Positions 1 to 5,705 of a stretch of 11,767 nucleotides of DNA are shown here, one piece after another. The notes under the pieces are model-generated. The model had not been told where the DNA came from, searched no databases, and saw nothing but the letters and a program-made list of their open reading frames with translations. Position 1 is the stretch's first letter. Every line of letters begins with the position of its first letter. This stretch comes from Thermoleophilaceae bacterium (lineage in GTDB: Bacteria; Actinomycetota; Thermoleophilia; Solirubrobacterales; Thermoleophilaceae), in the NCBI GenBank assembly GCA_013696905.1, contig JACCXP010000138.1, forward strand, positions 1-11,767, read 5' to 3'. Made by a program: the position numbers and the translations under genes.

Positions 1-44
1 CGCCGAGCCGCGCCTCGGGGCGCAAGTCGTCCATCACCCGTCGC

Positions 45-212
45 CTAGCGCCGCCGCTGCCAGTGCGCGGCCGAGCGCCGGTGCCTGTTGCCGGGGACGC
101 CGCTCTCGTACACCCGTACGCTCGCGCCGCGCTCGGCGAGCGCGTAGGCTGTGGCGAGGCCGACGATGCCCGCGCCGATCACGCCGAAGTCAGGCACGCC
201 GGGGCGCCTCAT
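45..212 (-). pseudogene. Truncated N-terminus of an FAD-dependent oxidoreductase (DAO-like)
   Basis: Reading from an ATG at 212, the minus strand encodes 55 residues ending in TAG at 45-47. Residues 9-36 form a textbook dinucleotide-binding beta-alpha-beta unit: a hydrophobic strand, G13-x-G15-x2-G18, helix, then a second strand ending in the ribose-binding acid E36. This is the start of glycine/D-amino-acid oxidase or monomeric sarcosine oxidase type flavoenzymes, which are normally about 350-400 residues. After the V-P-G-N at 39-42 the sequence becomes Arg-rich and stops. The +1 frame stays open to the window edge but does not resemble the expected continuation. I read it as a decayed gene start. 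A sequencing frameshift is less likely because no frame restores the family. It overlaps the alcohol dehydrogenase remnant upstream. Confidence 0.6.
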
Positions 213-315
213 GCCACCTCAGGCCGCCGGCTTCTTTGACGCGCTGGACCGCCGGGCCGACGTCCTCGACGATTCCCTGGTTCTCGTGCCCGAACACCAT
301 GCCCGGCTCCTTCAT
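190..315 (-). pseudogene. Remnant of a zinc-dependent alcohol dehydrogenase (GroES-like domain piece)
   Basis: A 41-codon ORF on the minus strand runs from ATG 315 to TGA 190-192. Residues 5-27 read like the segment of medium-chain zinc dehydrogenases around the catalytic-zinc His-Glu: a G-H-E-N core followed by a G-I-V-E-D-V-G strand and A-V-x-x-V-K. In intact enzymes this lies about 50-60 residues into a protein of 340-390 residues. The preceding catalytic-Cys region is absent, because an in-frame TGA lies four codons before the ATG. The rest of the GroES and Rossmann domains is also missing. A good Shine-Dalgarno sequence (GAGGAG, plus-strand positions 321-326) sits 5 nt before the ATG, so a short peptide could still be translated. 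Most likely this is a deletion scar. Confidence 0.55.
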
Positions 316-377
316 TTGAGCTCCTCGTCAGTCAGGTAGGAGTGCGGTCTGGTACACAGCCTGCGTGTTGTTTATGT

Positions 378-395
378 GTTCCCGAGTATGGGAAC
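378..395. repeat. Perfect inverted repeat over the start codon of the membrane-protein gene
   Basis: GTTCCC (378-383) and GGGAAC (390-395) are perfect 6-base reverse complements separated by a 6-nt loop. The ATG at 388-390 lies across the loop and the 3' arm. In mRNA this could hide the start codon; in DNA it could be an operator. No clear Shine-Dalgarno sequence precedes the ATG. Function is inferred only from position. Confidence 0.4.
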
Positions 396-873
396 GTCGT
401 CCTTCGTGGCTCGTCACTCCCTCAATCCTGTGGGCGCTGCCGTCCGCGGCGTCGTCGCCGGCGCCGCCGGCACCGCGCTGATGACCGCGGCCCAGACCGC
501 CTACTACAAGTACACGGGCAGCGAGTCGAGCTCGACGCCCGCCGAGGTCGGCGAGCGGGTGATCGAGGGCGTGCTGCAGCGCGAGGTGCCCGTCAGCGAG
601 GACGCCCTCAACCAGGGCATGCACTGGGCCTACGGCACGAGCATGGGAGTCCCGTTCGGCATCGTCGCCGGCTCACGCCGCGAGCCGGCCTCCGTGCTCG
701 GGAGCGGCATCGCGTTCGGGATCGCGGCCTGGGGCGCGAGCCAGGTCGAGCTCCCGGCGATGAAGCTCGCGCCGCCGCCATGGGAGTACTCGGCGTCGTC
801 GCTCGCGACCGACGTCGGCTTCCACCTGGTCTACGGGCTCGGCGCAGCACTCGCCTTCCGCGTCCTGCGCTGA
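388..873 (+). CDS. Small membrane protein, possibly DUF1440/YagU-like
   Basis: From ATG 388 the gene encodes 161 residues. A GTG at 376 would add four residues. Hydrophobic, Gly/Ala-rich segments lie near residues 14-37, 82-95, 102-117 and 138-157, separated by short charged loops, which suggests about four membrane helices. The first loop contains a helix of the type STPAEVGERVIEG. The layout (glycine-rich first helix, central conserved G-x-x-x-G-x-P, final G-x-G-A-A-L-A-F helix) resembles YagU/DUF1440 inner-membrane proteins, but I am not certain of the family and the biochemical role is unknown. The gene stands alone on its strand. Its stop codon is only 6 bp from the stop of the convergent thioesterase, with no visible terminator between them. 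Confidence 0.75.
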   Translation: MGTSSFVARHSLNPVGAAVRGVVAGAAGTALMTAAQTAYYKYTGSESSSTPAEVGERVIEGVLQREVPVSEDALNQGMHWAYGTSMGVPFGIVAGSRREPASVLGSGIAFGIAAWGASQVELPAMKLAPPPWEYSASSLATDVGFHLVYGLGAALAFRVLR

Positions 874-879
874 GCGCCG

Positions 880-1296
880 CTACGAAGGCGCCGGTCGCAC
901 AGCGATCGCTATACGCGTGGTCGCGCACAGCCGGCCCTCGTCGTCTGAGAAGTCGACGTCCCACATCCAGCTCGTGCGGCCGCGGTGGCGCCGGCGCGCG
1001 TCGGCGTGCACGGTCCCGCTCGTGATCGGGCGCAGGAAGCTCGTCTGGTTCGACGAGCCCATCGCGATCATCCCGTCGCGATGCACGGCCCTGAAGGTCG
1101 CGATCGAGGCGATCGACTCGGCCAGCGCGGCGTAGACGCCGCCGTGCACGAGCCCGAAGGGCTGGCGCACCCGGTCCTCGACGGCCACGCGCCCGCGGGC
1201 GTGCTCGTCGCCCACGTCGAGCAGCTCGAAGCCGAGCACGCCGTCGAGCGTGAGCCCGACGTCGAGCACGGTCGGGAGATCCTGCACGGCCTGCAT
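880..1296 (-). CDS. PaaI/YdiI-type hotdog-fold acyl-CoA thioesterase
   Basis: This 138-residue protein has the length and layout of single-domain hotdog thioesterases. The signature G-L-V-H51-G-G-V-Y-x3-A-E60-S matches the catalytic segment of YdiI/MenI (DHNA-CoA hydrolase) and PaaI relatives: the HGG loop, then a helix carrying the catalytic acid, here E60. A later S-F-L-R-P-I segment and a C-terminal W-x-V-D-F-x-D-x-x-G-R-L-C strand also fit. It probably hydrolyses aryl- or acyl-CoA in the cytoplasm; the substrate cannot be decided from sequence, and menaquinone biosynthesis is only one option. ATG 1296 directly abuts the TAG of apt, so it is the last gene of the operon and probably translationally coupled. 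Confidence 0.88.
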   Translation of the reverse strand: MQAVQDLPTVLDVGLTLDGVLGFELLDVGDEHARGRVAVEDRVRQPFGLVHGGVYAALAESIASIATFRAVHRDGMIAMGSSNQTSFLRPITSGTVHADARRRHRGRTSWMWDVDFSDDEGRLCATTRIAIAVRPAPS

Positions 1297-1845
1297 CTAC
1301 TCCGCGTCGTAGGTGACGAGCGAGTGCACGTCGTAGGGGCGCAGCCGAGCGCGGCCGTCGAGGAACCCAAGCTCGATCGCGAACGCGCAGCCGGCGACCT
1401 CGGCGCCTGCGCCCTCGACCAGGTCGCAGAGCGCCCTCGCCGTGCCGCCGGTCGCCAGCAGGTCGTCGTGGACGAGCACGCGCGCGCCGCCCGCGAGCGC
1501 GTCGCGGTGCATCTCGAGCGCGTCGACGCCGTATTCGAGCACGTACTCGACCGACGAGGTCTCCGCCGGCAGCTTGCCGGGCTTGCGCGCCGGGATGAAG
1601 CCGGCCCCGACGCGGGCCGCGACCGCCCCGCCCAGGATGAAGCCGCGCGCCTCGGCGGCGACGACGTAGTCGACCCGGCGCGCGGCGGCGTAGTCGGCGA
1701 TCAGCGCGACCGCATGTTCGAGCGCCGCCGGGTCGAGCAGCAGCGGCGTCACGTCCTTGAAGACGATCCCCGCCTGCGGGAAGTCGGGGATGTCACGGAT
1801 GAACGCGCGCAGGTCTACGCCGGCGCTCGCGGTGACGCGGCTCAA
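1297..1845 (-). CDS. apt: Adenine phosphoribosyltransferase
   Basis: This 182-residue type I phosphoribosyltransferase makes AMP from adenine and PRPP (purine salvage, cytoplasm). Supporting features are the N-terminal I-R-D-I-P-D-F-P-x-x-G-I-x-F-K-D-V-T-P segment at 17-34, typical of Apt; the A-x-E-A-R-G-F-I-L-G strand-loop at 63-72; the R-K-P-G-K-L-P loop at 87-93; and the PRPP-binding motif at 123-136 (hydrophobic strand, D127-D128, then A-T-G-G-T-A). Length is normal for the family. The start is TTG, overlapping the MerR stop codon as TTGA (1842-1845). No better in-frame start lies closer to the conserved region, so I keep TTG. The downstream thioesterase starts at the next base after its TAG. 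Confidence 0.95.
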   Translation of the reverse strand: MSRVTASAGVDLRAFIRDIPDFPQAGIVFKDVTPLLLDPAALEHAVALIADYAAARRVDYVVAAEARGFILGGAVAARVGAGFIPARKPGKLPAETSSVEYVLEYGVDALEMHRDALAGGARVLVHDDLLATGGTARALCDLVEGAGAEVAGCAFAIELGFLDGRARLRPYDVHSLVTYDAE

Positions 1846-2600
1846 CCCGTGATCCGGCGCAGGTCCCGCACCAGCAGCAGGTACTTGAGGTGCGAGGCGA
1901 TCGTCGCCAGGTTCTCGAGCGCCTCGACCGCCTCGCGCCGCCGCTCGGGATTGCGCGAGCGCAGCGACGGAGCGAGGATCTGCTCGAGCAACGCGGCCTC
2001 ACGGTCAGCGGAGGTGCGAAAGACGCGCAGGTTGCGCCCGTGAACCCCGAAGCGCGCGAGCTCGGTGACGGCGCGGATGATCTCGCGCTCGGTGTCGTCG
2101 TAGAACACCTCGCCGTCGCGCTGCTCGCCCTTGATGACGCCGAACTCCTCGAGCTCGCGAACGAGCGCGACCTCGGCGCCGGTCTCCTCGAGCACGTCGC
2201 CCAGCGAGTAGAGCGAGGCCTGCCCCTTGACGCTCACCGACGTGCGGCGCAGCGTGCGCGGCTCGGTCCCGTGGCCCTTGTCGTCCTCTGACTCGTCGCG
2301 ACCCTGCGCGAGCTCCTGGCGGATCACCCGCAGCGGCAGGAACTCGTCACGCTGGAGACGCAGGATCGTGCGCAGGCGCGCGACGTCGCGCGGCGAGTAG
2401 AGGCGGTAGCCGCCCTGCGTGCGCCGCGGGGCGAGCAGCTTCTGGTCCTCCAGGTAGCGGATCTTCGAGATCGATATGTCTGGGAACTCGCGCTCGAGCT
2501 GCTTGCAGACCGCGCCGATCGTGAGCGACTTCGCGACCGGCCCGTTCTGCGGCTGGACCGGAGCGACGCCATCCGCAACCATGTCGATCTCGGCGCTCAC
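1842..2600 (-). CDS. MerR-family regulator, FtsR/Rv1828-like
   Basis: This 252-residue protein has a MerR winged helix-turn-helix at about 26-97: T-I-G-A-V, then F-P-D-I-S-I-S-K-I-R-Y-L-E, a R-R-T-x-G-G-Y-R-L-Y wing and a L-x-x-Q-R-D-x-x-L-P-L-x-V-I-R helix. That unusual longer first helix (F-P-D before the recognition helix) is typical of Rv1828 of Mycobacterium and FtsR of Corynebacterium, where FtsR activates ftsZ. A linker rich in charged residues (about 98-120) leads to an all-helical C-terminal domain, thought to dimerise in Rv1828. No metal-binding Cys cluster is seen; C32 lies within the HTH. GTG 2600 overlaps the FHA gene stop as GTGA; an ATG at 2582 is an alternative. The garA-ftsR gene order matches mycobacteria and corynebacteria. 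The target promoter is not shown here. Confidence 0.9.
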   Translation of the reverse strand: MSAEIDMVADGVAPVQPQNGPVAKSLTIGAVCKQLEREFPDISISKIRYLEDQKLLAPRRTQGGYRLYSPRDVARLRTILRLQRDEFLPLRVIRQELAQGRDESEDDKGHGTEPRTLRRTSVSVKGQASLYSLGDVLEETGAEVALVRELEEFGVIKGEQRDGEVFYDDTEREIIRAVTELARFGVHGRNLRVFRTSADREAALLEQILAPSLRSRNPERRREAVEALENLATIASHLKYLLLVRDLRRITG

Positions 2601-3064
2601 TGCTCGAGGTAGGTGAGCTTGTACTTGCCTACCTGGAGCTCGTCGCCGTCGACCAGGCGATGCGAGTCGATGCGGTGGCGGTTGACGTAGGTGCCGTTGA
2701 GCGAGCCGAGGTCATCGACGTAGAGGCCGTCCGTGCGGCGCACGAGCATGGCGTGGTTGCGCGAGACCGTCACGTCGTCGAGGAAGACCTCGGCCTCCGG
2801 GCTGCGGCCGATCGTCATGCGCTCGTCGCTGACCTGGAAGCCCTCGCCGGCGCGGCCGCCGCCGGAGCGGATGACGAGCGTCGCGCCCTGGCCCGCGAGC
2901 CGCTCGAGGTCGACGGGGTGCAGGTCCCCGAGCTCGTCGACGCGGTAGGCGATCGTCGACTGATCGACCGCCGCGGAGGAGTCGGGGAGGAACGCACCGC
3001 ACTTCTGGCAGTAGTTGGCGCCCTCCGCGTTCGCGTACCCACATTCGGGACAGTGCGTGGACAT
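2597..3064 (-). CDS. GarA/OdhI-like FHA protein with an N-terminal zinc ribbon
   Basis: This 155-residue protein has two domains. Residues 5-22 form a zinc-ribbon knuckle pair, C5-x2-C8 and C19-x2-C22. Residues 61-155 form an FHA phosphothreonine-binding domain with I-G-R (85-87), F-L-D-D-V-T-V-S-R-x-H-A (94-105; S101, H104) and G-S-L-N-G-T-Y-V-N (120-128). The FHA part is closest in wording to GarA (Rv1827) and OdhI, which inhibit 2-oxoglutarate dehydrogenase and are switched off by N-terminal phosphorylation. The classical ETTS phosphosite is not present. The linker has S36-T37 followed by I-A-Y-R, a candidate site by position only. ATG 3064 lies 15 nt after the RsiG-like gene, and the MerR gene follows with a GTGA overlap. 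The role as a kinase-controlled metabolic switch is inferred. Confidence 0.9.
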   Translation of the reverse strand: MSTHCPECGYANAEGANYCQKCGAFLPDSSAAVDQSTIAYRVDELGDLHPVDLERLAGQGATLVIRSGGGRAGEGFQVSDERMTIGRSPEAEVFLDDVTVSRNHAMLVRRTDGLYVDDLGSLNGTYVNRHRIDSHRLVDGDELQVGKYKLTYLEQ

Positions 3065-3079
3065 GCCCCTTGGGCCTTC

Positions 3080-3337
3080 CTACTGGCTCTCGCCGGGCGG
3101 CGCCGCCTTGCCCGACAGGATGTCCGTGAGCTGCTGCACGTCCGCGCCGGTGATCACGCTCTCGCCGTCCTCGTGCTTCTTGCGCAGCCGGTTGACGAGC
3201 TCCGCCCGCAGGATGTCGATCTTGCCGTGCAGGATGCGGCGGCGGTAGGACACCTCCTGCTCCTCCTCGGTGAGGTCGTTGATCAGATCCTTGAGCTCCT
3301 GGTCGCTGAGCGCGCCGAGGTCCGGAAACGTCTCCAT
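3080..3337 (-). CDS. rsiG: RsiG-like small protein (candidate c-di-GMP-dependent anti-sigma factor)
   Basis: This 85-residue, strongly helical, charged protein is the first gene of its operon. Residues 10-55 form one long helix pair rich in Glu, Arg and Leu. Within it, E26-x3-S30-x2-R33-x3-H37-x3-D41 matches the c-di-GMP signature of the Streptomyces anti-sigma RsiG (E-x3-S-x2-R-x3-Q-x3-D) at four of five positions, with His in place of Gln. Streptomyces RsiG has two copies, one per helix. Only one is seen here, as described for the homodimeric RsiG of Rubrobacter. RsiG with c-di-GMP holds the sporulation/motility-type sigma factor WhiG. No sigma gene is in the window, so the partner would be elsewhere. 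ATG 3337 is preceded by AAAGG at a good distance. The family call rests on the motif, size and helical make-up. Confidence 0.72.
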   Translation of the reverse strand: METFPDLGALSDQELKDLINDLTEEEQEVSYRRRILHGKIDILRAELVNRLRKKHEDGESVITGADVQQLTDILSGKAAPPGESQ

Positions 3338-3367
3338 ATCAGCCTTTGGTCGAGTTCTGAAACGGTC

Positions 3368-3373
3368 AGTATA
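3368..3373 (-). promoter_or_regulatory. -10 promoter element TATACT for the rsiG-FHA-merR-apt operon
   Basis: On the minus strand, TATACT lies about 30 nt before the ATG at 3337, in the only sizeable gap (77 nt) of the minus-strand gene run. It differs from TATAAT at one base in otherwise GC-rich DNA. No convincing TTGACA-like -35 box is seen at 16-18 nt. Two direct copies of AACCTC (plus-strand GAGGTT at 3375-3380 and 3387-3392) occupy the spacer/-35 region, so an activator may help. Confidence 0.5.
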
Positions 3374-3374
3374 C

Positions 3375-3392
3375 GAGGTTAAAGCGGAGGTT
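3375..3392. repeat. Direct GAGGTT repeat at the operon promoter
   Basis: GAGGTT occurs at 3375-3380 and again at 3387-3392, a 12-bp period, just upstream (in the minus-strand sense) of the TATACT element. Tandem half-sites about one helical turn apart near -35 suggest a regulator site. No protein can be assigned from the sequence. Confidence 0.35.
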
Positions 3393-3414
3393 GAGGGTCA
3401 GGCGCGAGGCTTCG

Positions 3415-4026
3415 TCAGCGCACCCCGTGCCGGCGGGCCTCGCGGATCGAGATCGCCGTCGCCACGTACGAGAGCACGAGCCCGATCACGAGCAGCGCAA
3501 ACGCGACGGGCGTGTCCGACAGCATCGACAGGAAGATCGAGAACATCGTCGGCCACACCGCCCAGCGCCCGACCATCGAGACCGAGATGTCGAGCCCGTG
3601 GTCGAGCGCGACCCGGCTGAGGATCAGCATCAGCAGCTCGCGCGCCACCAGCAGGCCGAGCGCCCAGCGCGGCAGCAACTCGAAGCGCCAGGCCACGAGC
3701 ACCCCCGAGACGACGAGCAGGCGGTCGACGAGCGGGTCAAGCAGCACGCCCAGGCGCGAGTACTGACCGGTGATGCGGGCGAGGATGCCGTCCAGGTAGT
3801 CGGTCGCGCCGATCACGGCGTAGGCGGCGGCGGCGGTGGTCGAGCGCCCGTCGCCCGAGGACATGCCGAGGTAGAGGAAGACCGGGATCAGCGCCAGCCG
3901 CGCGTAGCCGACGTAGTTCGGGATCGTCCACGGACGCAGCGGCTGGCCCCGCCGCGTCTCGAGCGGCGGCGGGCCCGAGCGGTCGAGCCCGAGCAGCCGC
4001 AGCTTCGTCAGTCGAGCCGGCGCCAT
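3415..4026 (-). CDS. CDP-alcohol phosphatidyltransferase (PgsA family)
   Basis: This 203-residue integral membrane enzyme has the full CDP-alcohol phosphotransferase motif: D76-x2-D79-G80-x2-A83-R84-x8-G93-x3-D97-x3-D101. These acids bind the metal ions and the CDP-diacylglycerol. The start of the catalytic domain, P-W-T-I-P-N-Y-V-G-Y-A-R (32-43), is typical of the PgsA/cardiolipin-synthase branch. Hydrophobic helices lie near 43-55, 63-77, 103-115, 122-138, 154-170 and 174-192. The acceptor alcohol (glycerol-3-phosphate, phosphatidylglycerol or inositol phosphate) cannot be fixed by sequence reading. I chose ATG 4026, which overlaps the proS end by 19 nt. The frame is open further upstream, but that extension only shadows proS. 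In mycobacteria a pgsA paralogue also lies near garA-ftsR, so the neighbourhood is partly conserved. Confidence 0.9.
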   Translation of the reverse strand: MAPARLTKLRLLGLDRSGPPPLETRRGQPLRPWTIPNYVGYARLALIPVFLYLGMSSGDGRSTTAAAAYAVIGATDYLDGILARITGQYSRLGVLLDPLVDRLLVVSGVLVAWRFELLPRWALGLLVARELLMLILSRVALDHGLDISVSMVGRWAVWPTMFSIFLSMLSDTPVAFALLVIGLVLSYVATAISIREARRHGVR

Positions 4027-5705
4027 CGCTCGATCACCGCCTCGGCCGCCCCCTCGAGCGGCAGCGAGAATCGCTCGCGCCCGCGGCGCACCTGAGCCTC
4101 GACCTCCCCCGTCTCGAGCCCGCGCCGACCGACCGTCACGCGCAGCGGGCAGCCGAGCAGCTCGGCGTCGGCGAACTTCTCCCCTGGGCTCTGGTCGCGG
4201 TCGTCGTAGAGCACGTCGAGACCTCCCGAGCGCAGCTCCTCGTACAGGCGCTCGGCGACCTCGCGGGCCTCCTCCCCCGGCTTTCCGAGCGCGACCAGCT
4301 CGACGTCGAAGGGCGAGATCGAAGGCGGCCAGGCGATTCCCTGGTCGTCGGCGCGCTGCTCGACCGCGGCCGCCATGATGCGCGCCGGGCCGATCCCGTA
4401 GGAGCCCATCCAGATCAGGCGCTCCTCGCCCTGCTCGTCGAGGTAGCCGGCGCCGAGCGGCTCCGAGTAGCGCGTGCCGAGCTTGAAGATGTTGGCGACC
4501 TCGATCGCGGGCTCGATCCGGATCTCTGATCCCGCCGGGCAGGTGTCCCCCGCGACGACCGCACGCACGTCGGCCCACTCGGGCTCGAAGTCGCGGCCCG
4601 GCTCGACCCCGCGCAGGTGGTGGTCGGGCTGGTTCGCTCCCGCGACCAGGCCACGAAGGCCGCGCAGCGCGACGTCGGCCACGACGGGGGCCGCCGCGCC
4701 GACCGGACCGATGTAGCCGGCCGGGGCACGGAAGAGCGCCTCGAGCTCTTCCGCGTGGGCGGCCCGGGCGGGGGCGCCGAGCGCGTTCTGGAGCTTGATC
4801 TCGTTGAGCCGGTGGTCGCCGCGCGTGATTACCAGCAGTGGTCCGCGGCCGTCGACGACGACTGGGAAGGCCTTGATCAGCGCGCCCGACGGCACCCCCA
4901 GCAGGCCCGCCACAGAGTCGATCGTCGCAGCGCCCGGCGTCTCCACGAGCTCGGGAGCCGCGAGCGGCTCCGGGAGGCCCTCGATGCGCCGGGGGCTCGC
5001 GCTCGCGACCTCGACGTTCGCGGCATAGCCCGCTTGCGACAGCGCCACCTCGTTCTCACCGGCAGCGCATGGCGCCATGTACTCGTGGGCGCCGTGCCCG
5101 CCCATCATCCCGACGTCCGCCTCGACGCGGTACCACTCGAGCCCGCTGCGGTCGAAGATGCGGTCGTAGGCCTTCACGTGGAGCTCGTACGAGGCGTCGA
5201 GCCCCTCCCGGTCGCGGTCGAACGAGTAGGAGTCCTTCATGATGAACTCGCGCGTGCGCAGCAGGCCCGCGCGCGGGCGCGGCTCGTCCCGCTCCTTGGT
5301 CTGGATGTGGTAGAGGATCCGCGGCAGGTCGCGGTAGGAGCGCAGCTCACGCGTCATGTGGTAGGTGATCGCCTCCTCGTGCGTCATCGCGAGCACGTGG
5401 TCTGCACCCTTGCGGTCCTTGAGCTTGAACAGCTCGTCGATCGCGAAGCGTCCGGTCTGTCGCCACAGCTCGGCGGGCTGAAGCACCGGCATCAGCATCT
5501 CGAGCCCTCCGATCGCGTCGATCTCCTCGCGCAGGATCTGCTCGACCTTGCGGTGCGAGCGCCAGCCGGCCGGAAGGAAGGTCCACATGCCCGCGCCGAG
5601 CTGGCGCACGAGGCCCGCCCGCACCATCAGACGGTGCGAGATCGCCTCGGCGTCGGCGGGCACCTCCTTGACCGTCGGCAGCAGGTAGGCGGACAGGCGA
5701 GTCAT
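4008..5705 (-). CDS. proS: Prolyl-tRNA synthetase, bacterial type with editing domain
   Basis: This 565-residue class II synthetase charges tRNA-Pro in the cytoplasm. The N-terminal R-Q-L-G-A-G-M-W-T-F-L-P-A-G segment (34-47) holds motif 1. Motif 2 is R150-T-R-E-F-I-M-K-D-S-Y-S-F (150-162), and motif 3 is G-S-Y-G-I-G-P-A-R-I-M-A-A (434-446). The region about 225-385 between motifs 2 and 3 is the inserted editing (INS/YbaK-like) domain that removes mischarged alanine, and residues after 465 form the anticodon-binding domain (D-D-R-D-x-S-P-G-x-K-F). The length is the normal 565-570. ATG 5705 overlaps the GH15 stop as ATGA, giving tight coupling to a carbohydrate enzyme. That is an unusual partner for proS. 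Confidence 0.97.
   Translation of the reverse strand: MTRLSAYLLPTVKEVPADAEAISHRLMVRAGLVRQLGAGMWTFLPAGWRSHRKVEQILREEIDAIGGLEMLMPVLQPAELWRQTGRFAIDELFKLKDRKGADHVLAMTHEEAITYHMTRELRSYRDLPRILYHIQTKERDEPRPRAGLLRTREFIMKDSYSFDRDREGLDASYELHVKAYDRIFDRSGLEWYRVEADVGMMGGHGAHEYMAPCAAGENEVALSQAGYAANVEVASASPRRIEGLPEPLAAPELVETPGAATIDSVAGLLGVPSGALIKAFPVVVDGRGPLLVITRGDHRLNEIKLQNALGAPARAAHAEELEALFRAPAGYIGPVGAAAPVVADVALRGLRGLVAGANQPDHHLRGVEPGRDFEPEWADVRAVVAGDTCPAGSEIRIEPAIEVANIFKLGTRYSEPLGAGYLDEQGEERLIWMGSYGIGPARIMAAAVEQRADDQGIAWPPSISPFDVELVALGKPGEEAREVAERLYEELRSGGLDVLYDDRDQSPGEKFADAELLGCPLRVTVGRRGLETGEVEAQVRRGRERFSLPLEGAAEAVIERWRRLD

Noticed and set aside
1..37. Possible gene start (M-D-D-L-R-P-E) on the minus strand running off the left edge
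   Set aside because: Only about 12 codons are visible and there is no clear ribosome binding site; it cannot be separated from the decayed oxidoreductase region.
874..879. Terminator between the convergent membrane-protein and thioesterase genes
   Set aside because: The gap is 6 bp and I see no GC hairpin followed by a T-run on either strand; the same holds for 10348-10352.
985..2043. 352-codon plus-strand ORF opposite the thioesterase, apt and merR
   Set aside because: It spans three confidently identified minus-strand genes and has antisense composition.
4027..4578. Longer version of the phosphatidyltransferase starting at 4578
   Set aside because: The added 184 residues are Arg/Gly-rich and overlap proS in another frame; the family starts near residue 30 of the shorter form.
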